IMG/VR virus record: IMGVR_UViG_3300046474_000140
Location: 1 to 34,587 of that record
Length of the DNA stretch: 34,587 nt
Reading direction: 5' to 3' (one strand)
Source: a virus
This document shows positions 21,714-29,303 of this stretch, one piece after another. The first letter of the stretch is position 1, and every line of letters starts with the position of its first letter. Position numbers and translations under genes: made by a program. The notes beneath the pieces are model-generated. The model was not told where the DNA came from. It did not search any database and worked only from the letters and a program-made list of their open reading frames with translations.

Positions 21714-22301
21714 TTAGAAGCCTGCAACGGCTTTCTTGGGAGCCGACGGTGTCGGCGACTTGACTTCTGCCTTTTTGAAGCCCTCGCCTTCGTGCTCGTC
21801 GGCCTCCATCTCGCCCTCGTCATTCGCAGGCTTCTGAGGGACGATACGCTCCGTGGTGGTCGTGCCGAACTCGTCATCACGCGGCTTCGGAGTGTAGACG
21901 ATGTGACGGGTCAGCTGGATGCCCATCAGGACACTCGCTTTCTTACCCTCGTCACCGTACTCGTATTGGTAGATACGGACGTTCGCGTTGGAGCCGTTCC
22001 CGATGGTGTCCGGATCGACATCCGCCAGATTTCCGTCTACGACGCTCACAGGCGAGGCGGCCTCACCGTCCTTCTCCTTGATGGACTTCTTACGGAGGTT
22101 CACGTACCAATACGGAGCGGCACCGTCATCAGGAATCATCGACTTGACTGCCAGCCCGAGACTATTCCAGTACTCTCGCTGCGCCTTGTCGCGGGTACGA
22201 ACCTGAGCTTCCCAGGTCGGGTTCTTTTTGTTGTGCTTTGCGTTAGGACGCTTCGGGTTGCACTTGACGTACCAAATTTCGACGTCAGAAAGGATAGGCA
22301 T
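21714..22301 (-). CDS. single-stranded DNA-binding protein, T7 gp2.5-like (195 aa)
   Basis: The ATG at 22299-22301 has AAGGA seven bases upstream. Size and layout fit T7 gp2.5: an OB-like domain (VEIWYVKCNPKR through RHIVYTPKPRDDE) followed by an acidic stretch (about 165-178). The last residues then turn basic and end PKKAVAGF. T7 gp2.5 ends in an acidic tail with a terminal Phe that binds polymerase and helicase. The gene lies alone between repeat B2 and a strong terminator, as expected for an abundant protein. The assignment rests on context and shape more than a strict motif. Confidence 0.78.
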   Translation of the reverse strand: MPILSDVEIWYVKCNPKRPNAKHNKKNPTWEAQVRTRDKAQREYWNSLGLAVKSMIPDDGAAPYWYVNLRKKSIKEKDGEAASPVSVVDGNLADVDPDTIGNGSNANVRIYQYEYGDEGKKASVLMGIQLTRHIVYTPKPRDDEFGTTTTERIVPQKPANDEGEMEADEHEGEGFKKAEVKSPTPSAPKKAVAGF

Positions 22302-22341
22302 GTTATTGTCCTTGTATAAGGCTGTCAAGAGCCTCAAGAAG

Positions 22342-22361
22342 AGGGTTAAGTTAACGGGTTC
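22342..22361 (-). promoter_or_regulatory. family B repeat, copy 2
   Basis: Differs from the 20-base consensus at one position (GAACCCG in place of GACCCCG). It lies 41 bases before the SSB start and just after the stop of the 65-residue gene. A short CCTC/GAGG hairpin follows it. Confidence 0.65.
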
Positions 22362-22390
22362 AGAGCACGCTATTGTGCAGGATTCTTAGT

Positions 22391-22588
22391 TCAAAGGAAC
22401 TCATTCCATTCCTTCTCGGTGATGCCAGTCATAAGAAACTCGCGGTCACCATCGGAAAGATGCGGGAATGCTTGCTGTATGAGACCGAGCTCTCCTCGGT
22501 CCCACTTCTCCAGCTGCTCAAGTGTGATGTTGAGGTCCTTAGTGGTCTCTTGACCACTGAGAATGGATCTACGGGTTACTTGGACCAT
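22391..22588 (-). CDS. conserved small phage protein (65 aa)
   Basis: The pattern TRRSILSGQETTKDL, then LEQLEKWDRG, then LIQQAFPHLSDGDREFLMTG and ITEKEW matches a very common uncharacterised phage family (L-I-Q-x-A-x-P-H-L-S ... R-E-F-L-x-T-G-x-T-x-x-E-W). It is helical and soluble. It overlaps the upstream gene by 20 bases. Function unknown. Confidence 0.85.
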   Translation of the reverse strand: MVQVTRRSILSGQETTKDLNITLEQLEKWDRGELGLIQQAFPHLSDGDREFLMTGITEKEWNEFL

Positions 22589-23063
22589 TCTTCCAATTCT
22601 CTTCTACGATCTCACCATTGGTGTCGATCATGCACTTTTCAACGTTGTTGTCAGGCGCCTGATCCACAATCGACTTCGGAATAAAGTAGGAAGGACCACC
22701 AGTGTCGCTGGTCGCCATCCACAGCACGGCCCACTCTCTTCCGGGGAGGTAGTTGGCCATGTCCATCCCTGAGTGCGTCTCATAGACGCTGGCCCAACCT
22801 CCAGGATCAGCACCAGGAAGACGCTTATCCTCTGGCAGCTCTTGCCGCTCCACGAGGGTATCAATTTGCTTCAGATCATCCACAGTCTCGGCGATATGGA
22901 AAGCACCACCAAACCAGGCCTCGAAGTCGTCTTCTACTGGAGGGAGGGAGGGATTTCTCGCCTCCTCTCCTTTGGTGTTCTTGACTAATGCTTCCACATG
23001 CTCCAAGATGAAGCTGGGAGGGTGGTCGGCCTTCATGGAGGCCAAATCACGGTAGGATTTCAT
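22569..23063 (-). CDS. conserved phage protein (164 aa)
   Basis: AGGAGA stands six bases before the ATG. The block FGGAFHIAETVDDLKQI and the later ANYLPGREWAVLWMATSDTG and GPSYFIP match an uncharacterised phage family in which a xGREWxxxxxAT strand is followed by a GGPSYFVP loop. It is found beside the RNA polymerase gene here. Function unknown. Confidence 0.8.
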   Translation of the reverse strand: MKSYRDLASMKADHPPSFILEHVEALVKNTKGEEARNPSLPPVEDDFEAWFGGAFHIAETVDDLKQIDTLVERQELPEDKRLPGADPGGWASVYETHSGMDMANYLPGREWAVLWMATSDTGGPSYFIPKSIVDQAPDNNVEKCMIDTNGEIVEENWKNGPSNP

Positions 23064-23072
23064 GAATCTCTC

Positions 23073-25322
23073 CTATGCGAAGCAGTACTCGGAGTCGAGC
23101 ACCAGAGTCACGTCGAGGCTACCCAATTTCACATTACTCAAGTCACCGTTAATGTCCTTCATCAGGGAGTTCAGAGGATCGGTCTCGTAGAGTTCCACAA
23201 AGGTCTCCCGTACGATCCTGAAAAGTTCAGGCATGTCCGCAAGCAGACAGCCGAAGGAGTCGTGGATCGTCGTCACAGAGAAAGGACAGCGATGCACGGT
23301 CAGAGCCAGGTGTGCAGCATCGAGGCTGTGGATCGCATTCGGGCTTGCGCCCATTGCCTGCTTACCCTTGGAGGGCACCACATCCTCAACAAATGACACA
23401 GCCAGCTGGAGGGTGTTACGGTAGTAACCTGTACTGAGCCGAGGACCGTCAGGGGGACCGTACTGAACGTATATCTTCTTGACCACACCTTCAGTATAGT
23501 TCTGGACCACCGGGAAGTGCGTCACAGGCGCAGTCCACTTGAGGAACTCGCCTCTCTCCTCGGCCTCTCGACCCGCCCTTTCGAACACGGTCAGCAGCTG
23601 CATAGGACGCGCCAATGAGACCTTACAGTCCTCAAAGATCTCACGTCCGAGGAAGGCTCCCCAGCGGTGCTCCAGGTACAGTAGAATGTCGATACCATGC
23701 TTCTTGGCATCATCGATCTGCTGCTCGCCGAGGCCGTAGGCAGTACCACCATAGGGCAGCGTCATAACATTGCGTTTGACGATCTTTCGACGGTGCTTGT
23801 TGTCGATCACGCGTATCCAGTATACAGGACCTGCAAGTACAGCCAGCTCCTTGTTATCCAGTTTGAACTGCTGGATACGCTCCACCAGAGTCTGTCTGAA
23901 CTCGCTCTTAGGCTGAGCCTCACTAATCTGTCTCTTGAGATCAATGAGGGTGTCGATGAACTTGTTACAGTCCTCTGTAATCTCTTCACCAAGATCGTTA
24001 ACATGCTCCTGCAGACGATCCCACACGTGGTCAGCGACATACTTGTACAAGTCGCCGGGGAGGGCCATAGGTACTAGGTTGACGTGAGGGGCAGTGATCT
24101 CGTCCTTTGTCAGTGCGGCAAGGTGCTGACTCCCGTTGTTACTACCGTCGATATAACACTCCAGAGAAGACTCGTAAGAGTAGTCCTCGAAGTTGTTCTC
24201 GCCCCGCCCGTGAAGAGACTGCCACTCTCGCAGCTTCATTAGCTCGATGCACGAGGCAAGGAACTGCCAAGGTTTGTCGGCCTTCATCCAGCCCTGACTG
24301 ACCTTGGGATGCTCGGCGTAGTCCAACAAGATTTCCTCATTGTCCAGCGCCCATAGGTAGCGATCACGCAGCGGAATCTTGTCTGTCTTAGCACCGTCTT
24401 CTCTGCCGGAGTCACCGGCCCAGTTGGAGGCGATGGACACCATCAGCCAGAAGAAACCGGCCTCACCTAGCGCCTTCTTGTCAGCGCGAAGTAGAAGACC
24501 TCTTGCAAGATCAGAACCTTGCTCATGAAGATAAGCACTGGTAGGATACTTACGTCCACGGAAGTCATAGTAGTATAGGTGATAGAAGGTCTTGTCAAGA
24601 AAACGCTTCGCAATATCTCCGATAGCTCTCGCCTCACGGAGCTTCGTCGTGCGGGCCTCGGGGTTCTGTTGTTCCCATATATCTGAAAAGGCCTCGGTCT
24701 TGTTCCGGAGAGCCCATAGGTGGATCCTATAGATGTCCTCATTGATGTTCCACCCCTGCTCCTGCGCGCGATTGATACAGTCAAACACGATCGGATGCGT
24801 CTCCGGTCGTATGGCCTCCAGGACATCTCTGTTACCCGTCTTAACCATGACGGCACCAGAGGGGTGCTTGGTGGAGGTCCAGGGCGCGTAGGGCGTCTCT
24901 GAAGGAAACTTGTCTACTTTACTGACGTCCACATCCTCCCAGAGCGAACACAGAAGCTCGTCGTCGAGGACCTGGATTATGTACGTGGCGTGGCCTTTAG
25001 AGCCATGTCCCAGCGTGATTTGCAGGAGACCCAGCTGCTCGAATGAGTACAGCAGAAAGCCTCCGGTCTTGGCAGCTAGGGCTGAGTCACGCTTCTGCCG
25101 CAGCTTGCCACGCACCGCATGACCGATCGCTGAGATCACCTCAGTGAGGTATATTGACGCCTTCTGAAGACCCTTCTTAGGACGGGTATACAAGTAGACA
25201 ATCGAGATCACAGCATCAAGATACTCTTCCACATCAACCTTTTGCAAGAATTTGATGGGATTCTGCGGAGCGATTTCTCTCGATATTCGTCCCTCTAGTA
25301 GAGTTTTGAGTTCAGCTCTCAT
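23073..25322 (-). CDS. T7-like single-subunit DNA-directed RNA polymerase (749 aa)
   Basis: The start is taken as the ATG at 25320-25322, after a GGGGCGG site; the frame opens earlier but upstream residues overlap another gene. Motif A is YIDGSNNGSQH with D392, motif B is KRNVMTLPYGG with K516 and Y524 (T7 K631/Y639 spacing), and motif C is IHDSFG with D688. It reads the phage genome from its own promoters. It is shorter than T7 RNAP (883), mostly in the N-terminal half. Families A and B are the only repeated short elements that could be its promoters. Confidence 0.96.
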   Translation of the reverse strand: MRAELKTLLEGRISREIAPQNPIKFLQKVDVEEYLDAVISIVYLYTRPKKGLQKASIYLTEVISAIGHAVRGKLRQKRDSALAAKTGGFLLYSFEQLGLLQITLGHGSKGHATYIIQVLDDELLCSLWEDVDVSKVDKFPSETPYAPWTSTKHPSGAVMVKTGNRDVLEAIRPETHPIVFDCINRAQEQGWNINEDIYRIHLWALRNKTEAFSDIWEQQNPEARTTKLREARAIGDIAKRFLDKTFYHLYYYDFRGRKYPTSAYLHEQGSDLARGLLLRADKKALGEAGFFWLMVSIASNWAGDSGREDGAKTDKIPLRDRYLWALDNEEILLDYAEHPKVSQGWMKADKPWQFLASCIELMKLREWQSLHGRGENNFEDYSYESSLECYIDGSNNGSQHLAALTKDEITAPHVNLVPMALPGDLYKYVADHVWDRLQEHVNDLGEEITEDCNKFIDTLIDLKRQISEAQPKSEFRQTLVERIQQFKLDNKELAVLAGPVYWIRVIDNKHRRKIVKRNVMTLPYGGTAYGLGEQQIDDAKKHGIDILLYLEHRWGAFLGREIFEDCKVSLARPMQLLTVFERAGREAEERGEFLKWTAPVTHFPVVQNYTEGVVKKIYVQYGPPDGPRLSTGYYRNTLQLAVSFVEDVVPSKGKQAMGASPNAIHSLDAAHLALTVHRCPFSVTTIHDSFGCLLADMPELFRIVRETFVELYETDPLNSLMKDINGDLSNVKLGSLDVTLVLDSEYCFA

Positions 25323-25341
25323 TTGCAGCCGCCCCAGCGAG

Positions 25342-25491
25342 TTACCATTTAGATATCTTTGGTGCAAAGTGTAGCACCGCATATGCAGCAATAAAGAAAC
25401 CGGCAATAGACACTAGCTTCAGGATCACACAAAAGACGATCAGCAGTAGCACTGCATTCAGAAGAAGCTTGTGACTCTTTTTTGGTTTCAT
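25342..25491 (-). CDS. small membrane protein (49 aa) ahead of RNA polymerase
   Basis: The ATG frame starts MKPKKSHKLLLN and has one long hydrophobic stretch at about residues 9-42 (AVLLLIVFCVILKLVSIAGF and on), with a basic head, so it should sit in the inner membrane with N inside. GGTGG lies close upstream. The stop is 20 bases before the RNAP start. It is the first gene after repeat A3, so it may lead the RNAP transcript. Function unknown. Confidence 0.6.
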   Translation of the reverse strand: MKPKKSHKLLLNAVLLLIVFCVILKLVSIAGFFIAAYAVLHFAPKISKW

Positions 25492-25581
25492 ACGCCACCG
25501 TTCTTTCAGTTACGGTTCATCATTTCTCATCTCACCGTTCTCCGCAAGGGTCATCACAAAAAGAAAAATAAAAGGAGGTTT

Positions 25582-25607
25582 GAACAGTTTTAGGACATGT
25601 TCAGGTC
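25582..25607 (-). promoter_or_regulatory. family A repeat, copy 3
   Basis: Minus strand GACCTGAACATGTC, then CT, then AAAACTGTTC. Relative to the other copies both arms changed together (GAACA with TGTTC), keeping the inverted pairing. It lies five bases past a gene stop and 90 bases before the membrane gene that leads to RNA polymerase. A T-rich run follows. Confidence 0.65.
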
Positions 25608-25612
25608 CGTGT

Positions 25613-25843
25613 TTAATCTTCTCTGTAAACAAAGAAGAGGAAGAGTAGTCCAGTCAGCACAACAAAGGCCGACTTGAAGCCGACGAACACCACCATGCTG
25701 ACCTTGACCATGCCCAACAGAGGAGCCTTAGCAAGCGCATAGAGGAAGAACACTGTTGACACCAGCATCAAAGATATGATGGCTGACTTACTCAGCTGTC
25801 TGATGGGGTCAGCTGCCCGTTGCATACTGACCATCGATGACAT
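25613..25843 (-). CDS. small two-helix membrane protein (76 aa)
   Basis: Hydrophobic segments lie at about residues 21-38 (AIISLMLVSTVFFLYAL) and 47-72 (VKVSMVVFVGFKSAFVVLTG and beyond). Several Met codons near the start (residues 1, 4, 7) leave the start uncertain; the longest form overlaps the upstream gene by 35 bases. It precedes repeat A3. Function unknown. Confidence 0.6.
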   Translation of the reverse strand: MSSMVSMQRAADPIRQLSKSAIISLMLVSTVFFLYALAKAPLLGMVKVSMVVFVGFKSAFVVLTGLLFLFFVYRED

Positions 25844-26009
25844 TGTTCATCTTGTCGTCGATCTTCTTGTAGCCCCACTTGGCGACTGCGATTGACACCT
25901 TCATTATCCCGCCAAGAATAATGATGAAGATGCAGTACAGGATTGTCGCGATGACAGCCTTGGCTGCAATCAGTAGCGCCGTAACGGCGAACCTTGCGAT
26001 TTCGTCCAC
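25809..26009 (-). CDS. single-pass membrane protein (about 66 aa)
   Basis: The frame opens at 26201 but its first half overlaps the well-formed 101-residue gene and looks like a shadow. A GTG at 26007-26009, two codons after that gene's stop with AAGGA ten bases upstream, is the best start. It has one long hydrophobic segment at about residues 8-34 (ALLIAAKAVIATILYCIFII and on) and a polar basic/acidic tail. Function unknown. Confidence 0.5.
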   Translation of the reverse strand: MDEIARFAVTALLIAAKAVIATILYCIFIIILGGIMKVSIAVAKWGYKKIDDKMNNVIDGQYATGS

Positions 26010-26013
26010 TTGG

Positions 26014-26319
26014 TCAAAGTCCTTCTGCTTGCAGATTCTCCACCATGAAGGCTGCCCGTTCTTTTGGGCTGGAGAATCTGTCCGTTTCTTTCCAGCAGTC
26101 GAGAAGATGCTGAACCCGCTTGATAGCCATAGGGTCATCAGTAGGTTCCACCGCAGACAGAAGGCGCTCACGAAGCTCCTGATAGACCGTGGACTGCTCA
26201 CTGTCAGTAAACGGATCGTAAAGGAACTCTAGAATACGCTCGATCAGCTTGACCGAGATAGTCACACCACCGGAGGACTTCTTGCCCTTTTTCGGCGCGT
26301 AGCTACGGTCTTCGTGCAT
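26014..26319 (-). CDS. hypothetical helical protein (101 aa)
   Basis: AAGGA stands ten bases before the ATG. A basic Gly/Ser-rich N-terminus (APKKGKKSSGG) is followed by amphipathic helices (SVKLIERILEFLYD, VYQELRERLLSAV, AIKRVQHLLDCW). It could be a small nucleic-acid or protein-binding helical domain; nothing more specific can be seen. The 86 bases upstream, to 26405, hold no gene. Confidence 0.6.
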   Translation of the reverse strand: MHEDRSYAPKKGKKSSGGVTISVKLIERILEFLYDPFTDSEQSTVYQELRERLLSAVEPTDDPMAIKRVQHLLDCWKETDRFSSPKERAAFMVENLQAEGL

Positions 26320-26405
26320 TTGCTTGGTGTCCTTCGGTTATCTAGAACTTAAGGAAATCCCCACAGCTTATCCTTACTCGATGCGATGTTTAGTTACGTG
26401 CTGAA

Positions 26406-26774
26406 TCAGCCGAGAGCTTTGAGCTTCTCCAAAGTTTCTCGCATGGCCGGATTGTTCTCAGCCATCTTCTCGTAGATGGCGAGTTCACTCTGCGCCTGCG
26501 CCTGGATCTTGAGCTCGGCCATGAGCTTACGGCGCTGGATGGTGTCCTCTTTTCGTTTGTTGTGGCCCGCCATGTCGACCACGTCGACGATCCACTTGGT
26601 CACCTTCTCAGGCTCACTGGCGGTGTTCTGGTCGACCACCTCGACGACCACTAGAATGCCACCCGCGAGTGCCGACTCGACGACCACCATCGTACCTGCG
26701 GGCAATTCCTCGGTGTGGAGGAAATTATAAACTTTGTGGAGAGAACCACGGAAACGAACGCCTACGATCTTCAT
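26406..26774 (-). CDS. small beta-domain protein, paralogue of 26883-27116 (122 aa)
   Basis: Residues 1-70 read as a beta barrel: KVYNFLHTEELPAGTMVVVE, an ILVVVEVVD strand and a KWIVDVVD strand. The same order occurs in the neighbouring 77-residue protein (KEYDYLCRFDRVRKGMPVVVE, AKVTAVD, KQVVGTVD). The extra C-terminal 50 residues form charged helices that may oligomerise. It resembles uncharacterised phage proteins. Function unknown. Confidence 0.75.
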   Translation of the reverse strand: MKIVGVRFRGSLHKVYNFLHTEELPAGTMVVVESALAGGILVVVEVVDQNTASEPEKVTKWIVDVVDMAGHNKRKEDTIQRRKLMAELKIQAQAQSELAIYEKMAENNPAMRETLEKLKALG

Positions 26775-26882
26775 TGAGATTTCTCTTATTTCTGTTTCAC
26801 TTGGCGCTTGCTAACAGATTTCGTCACTGATTCTTCTCTAAATTGTTGGTGTGGGATGGCTGATACAGTCAACAGCAGGGCT

Positions 26883-27116
26883 CTACGTAGACTTGTCATC
26901 GCTGACGTCCACAGTGCCCACCACCTGCTTGGTGGCGGTGTTGCTTACGATATCTACGGCCGTGACCTTGGCGAGGCACAGGCCGGACGGAACCTCGACC
27001 ACCACGGGCATGCCCTTCCGGACACGATCGAAGCGACAGAGATAGTCGTACTCCTTCCTGGAGTACTCAGGCACGCCGTCCACATGCTGCTGATAGATTC
27101 GGACTCTGACGGCCAT
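26883..27116 (-). CDS. small beta-domain protein (77 aa), paralogue of 26406-26774
   Basis: The ATG overlaps the upstream stop as TGATG. The fold pattern (Tyr-rich strand, GMPVVVEVPSG turn, AKVTAVD strand, TATKQVVGTVDVSD end) parallels the N-terminal domain of the next gene, so the pair likely arose by duplication. It lacks the helical tail. The 108 bases between the two genes hold no supported gene. Confidence 0.75.
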   Translation of the reverse strand: MAVRVRIYQQHVDGVPEYSRKEYDYLCRFDRVRKGMPVVVEVPSGLCLAKVTAVDIVSNTATKQVVGTVDVSDDKST

Positions 27117-27328
27117 CAGGCTGCTTCTTTCTTCTTCTGGAGACGCTGAGCATACCTGATCTCGTCATCGATCTGATCAGCCGTGCTCTGCAGACCCTCC
27201 GCAAGGACCTCCTTCTTGAAGTCTTCAGCAGTCTTGATCCAGTGATCCACCCAGACGTCCACATCGGTGACCTTAGGGTCAATGGTCTTCTTCGCACGCT
27301 CACTAATGGTATTCAGGATGACAGACAT
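27116..27328 (-). CDS. small helical protein (70 aa)
   Basis: The ATG overlaps the upstream stop as TGATG. The protein is polar and helical, with WVDHWIKTAEDFKKEV and a Glu/Lys/Gln-rich C-terminal helix (IRYAQRLQKKKEAA), consistent with a short coiled coil. No family recognised. Confidence 0.65.
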   Translation of the reverse strand: MSVILNTISERAKKTIDPKVTDVDVWVDHWIKTAEDFKKEVLAEGLQSTADQIDDEIRYAQRLQKKKEAA

Positions 27329-27489
27329 CAGCCTTCCTTCTGGTTCCTCGCCAGCGCATCCACGACCTGCTCGTATGACGCATTGCTCATATCAGCCGTC
27401 AGGGCGATGCAGAACGGCGTGTCCTTGTCCTGGTTAGCCTCGCAAACATTATTCCAGTTGGCGAGGATGACTTCATCTTTTTTAGACAT
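27328..27489 (-). CDS. small hypothetical protein (53 aa)
   Basis: The frame opens earlier, but the ATG at 27487-27489 overlaps the stop of the 2H phosphoesterase gene as TAATG, with AGGAT nine bases upstream, and is preferred. The protein has two Cys residues (NVCEAN, PFCIAL) and a C-terminal helix. Function unknown; it is translationally coupled to the Acb1-like gene. Confidence 0.6.
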   Translation of the reverse strand: MSKKDEVILANWNNVCEANQDKDTPFCIALTADMSNASYEQVVDALARNQKEG

Positions 27490-27980
27490 TACAGATTGAT
27501 CCTGTGCTCTCGCCATCCACTGCTCTCGACTGCCTCCTTCCAGAGCCAGACATCGAAGTTGATGGGTGTTGCTTCCATGCCGTCCCAGTCACGGATATCC
27601 TGACTGAGGGTGATGTGAGGAATCTCACCGGCCCGTAGACAGGACTCTCCAGTCCTCTCTTCAAACCGCTTAATACGGTTGTACACCTTCTCGCTGTGCA
27701 GGCCAAGAAAGAGCCTCTTTCGACCGGCACGTCTGACTGTGTATAGTTTTAGCTCCTCCCTCGGGATAATGATGGCAGGAGCGTAGTCACGACCTTGAAT
27801 GTCATACCCGACACCCGAGTGGAACAGAGTGCAGTGCATCTCTTGTTCCGGTACGATGTTGGGAACGCCATTCTGATAGGCCCAACCATAAGCTCGACGA
27901 GCCGTCGTGATGGACGGGATGGCCTTCACGAAGGTGCCGCCTTCACGACGGCGACTGGGGTCTCTCTTGAGTCCGCCCAT
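27489..27980 (-). CDS. acb1: 2H phosphoesterase resembling anti-CBASS protein Acb1 (163 aa)
   Basis: The ATG at 27978-27980 has AGGAAGAGG immediately upstream; the longer frame (28013) has no ribosome site. Two H-x-T motifs mark the 2H superfamily: H49-C-T51 in EMHCTLFHS and H122-I-T124 in PHITLSQDI. The surrounding pattern matches phage Acb1 as I remember it: GTFVKA, GWAYQNGVPNIVP just before the first motif, and xxPHITxSxDIxD. Acb1 cuts cyclic oligonucleotides made by bacterial CBASS defence, keeping host effectors off. It sits in the early-gene block, where counter-defence genes are common. Another 2H activity, such as RNA end processing, is the alternative. Confidence 0.75.
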   Translation of the reverse strand: MGGLKRDPSRRREGGTFVKAIPSITTARRAYGWAYQNGVPNIVPEQEMHCTLFHSGVGYDIQGRDYAPAIIIPREELKLYTVRRAGRKRLFLGLHSEKVYNRIKRFEERTGESCLRAGEIPHITLSQDIRDWDGMEATPINFDVWLWKEAVESSGWREHRINL

Positions 27981-28002
27981 TAACCTCTTCCTATACCTTT
28001 GA

Positions 28003-28587
28003 TCATGGTTCAAAAATCACTTTCAGCTGCTCGTACAGCTTGCGTGCATCTGATGTCTTGAGTCGGAAAGCTTCTTCGCCAATAATAACAGCGATGAAAG
28101 CTCCGAAGCCATACTCAATGTCCTCGGGTACCACTCTCTTGGCAGCACTTTCTGGAGTTACTTTAGGCGTCAAGTTCCGGGTCCTTTCTGGAACTACCTC
28201 AGGTACTGCACCATTGTGACCATGGTCTATACGAGTTCTCGAGACACCCGTGGGGTGATTGCGATGGCTTTTAGCTGGAGAGCCCTCCCATGGAAAGTCC
28301 TTCGGAATCTTATTTACCCAGCCCTCCGCAAGCTCATACGTGAAGGTCTCTCGGTTGGTAGCTGTCCGAGCGGCATACCTTTTGAGAATTCCATCCTTAT
28401 AGAGCTTCAACGCCGCCACGGAGATGGTGCTGTCACCTAAGTACTCAGGACGTCCTTGAGTGAGCTCGAGAATACTTACACGCCTATTAAGCTGCGTAAG
28501 AACCTTCAGCACCCAACTCTTGGCACTGAAGGTTCCATTTTCGACCACTTGACGGAGTCTCTCTGGTAAGGCTGCATTACCCTGCAT
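28003..28587 (-). CDS. winged-helix-like protein (194 aa)
   Basis: The ATG overlaps the upstream stop as TGATG. Residues about 20-90 (SWVLKVLTQLNRRVSILEL through STISVAALKLYKDGILKRY and a RETFTYEL wing) look like a winged helix-turn-helix, possibly a DNA-binding regulator. A Pro/Arg-rich linker follows, and the last 45 residues (YGFGAFIAVIIGEEAFRLKT) form a small second domain. It could regulate the repeat elements, but this is only inference. Confidence 0.6.
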   Translation of the reverse strand: MQGNAALPERLRQVVENGTFSAKSWVLKVLTQLNRRVSILELTQGRPEYLGDSTISVAALKLYKDGILKRYAARTATNRETFTYELAEGWVNKIPKDFPWEGSPAKSHRNHPTGVSRTRIDHGHNGAVPEVVPERTRNLTPKVTPESAAKRVVPEDIEYGFGAFIAVIIGEEAFRLKTSDARKLYEQLKVIFEP

Positions 28588-28871
28588 CACTGAGCACTCA
28601 GACTGTCCAGGTACTCCCGCGTGTACGGCAGGAGATTACGGACCTTGTGGTTCATGATGTCGATCTTGATCTGTTCGACCAGATCGATGAAGCTGAAGTA
28701 GGCCATCGCAGCACGGTCGGAGAGGAGCTCCATCTCAGTGTACTGCTTGTCCATGTCTCGACCGGCGAAGAACCAGGCAGCCTCATTGGCGAACTTGTGG
28801 GTCAGCAGCATGATCCACATTGAATTCCACGCAGCGAACAGGCAGATGTGCAGATAGGCGGTACGTTTCAT
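28587..28871 (-). CDS. single-pass membrane protein (94 aa)
   Basis: The ATG at 28869-28871 has GAGGA five bases upstream and is preferred to the open frame back to 28985, whose Arg/Ser-rich start overlaps the upstream gene. An N-terminal hydrophobic segment (YLHICLFAAWNSMWIMLL, residues 5-22) acts as signal anchor, and the remaining 70 residues are soluble and helical. Function unknown. Confidence 0.6.
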   Translation of the reverse strand: MKRTAYLHICLFAAWNSMWIMLLTHKFANEAAWFFAGRDMDKQYTEMELLSDRAAMAYFSFIDLVEQIKIDIMNHKVRNLLPYTREYLDSLSAQ

Positions 28872-28885
28872 TGGTTCCTCTTGGA

Positions 28886-29272
28886 TTATTGGGCGGTCGG
28901 GAAGGTCTCCTCGAACCGCTTCCAGGTTTCTTCGTCTAGTAGTAGACGTACTTCGGGAATTTTTACGTGGTCTGCTTGGATCCACTTTCCAGTGGGCTCC
29001 ATCAGGCCGTACTTGATCAGGTCCTCCAGGACGCCCGCGTTGTCGCCGTTGTTCTTGACGAACGTACAGCGGTTCGCTGGAGGGAAGCCGTGGCAGTCCA
29101 TCCGGACTGTGACGGTCATTAGTGGCTCCTGAGTGTCAGCACTACGGAGCGTGATAGTGGGAACCCTAGGGGCTCCTTGATAGGCGGCCAGCAGGATCTC
29201 TGCGTGCTCACCCTTGTGGTATCGAGCGTTGAGGATTAGATACCCCAAGCTCATTGGCTGATTGATAGCCAT
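28886..29272 (-). CDS. hypothetical protein (128 aa)
   Basis: The ATG at 29270-29272 is preferred over a GTG at 29287 that directly abuts the G-rich site. The protein is soluble, with LGYLILNARYHKGEHAEILL at the start, a beta section (PTITLRSADTQEPLMTVTVR) and a helical end (LLLDEETWKRFEETF). No family recognised. It is the second gene after repeat A4. Confidence 0.6.
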   Translation of the reverse strand: MAINQPMSLGYLILNARYHKGEHAEILLAAYQGAPRVPTITLRSADTQEPLMTVTVRMDCHGFPPANRCTFVKNNGDNAGVLEDLIKYGLMEPTGKWIQADHVKIPEVRLLLDEETWKRFEETFPTAQ

Positions 29273-29303
29273 TATTGTTATTCCCACCCCCTTTTGTATA
29301 TAC

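Noticed and set aside
25342-25491. integrase, repressor or other lysogeny genes in the early block
   Set aside because: No tyrosine or serine recombinase, CI-like repressor or attachment site can be seen; the content is that of a lytic phage.
25582-25607. family A elements as simple Rho-independent terminators
   Set aside because: The stem is only five base pairs with an 11-base loop, and copies 1 and 2 lack a T-tract; two copies do have T-rich sequence after them, so a partial role cannot be excluded.
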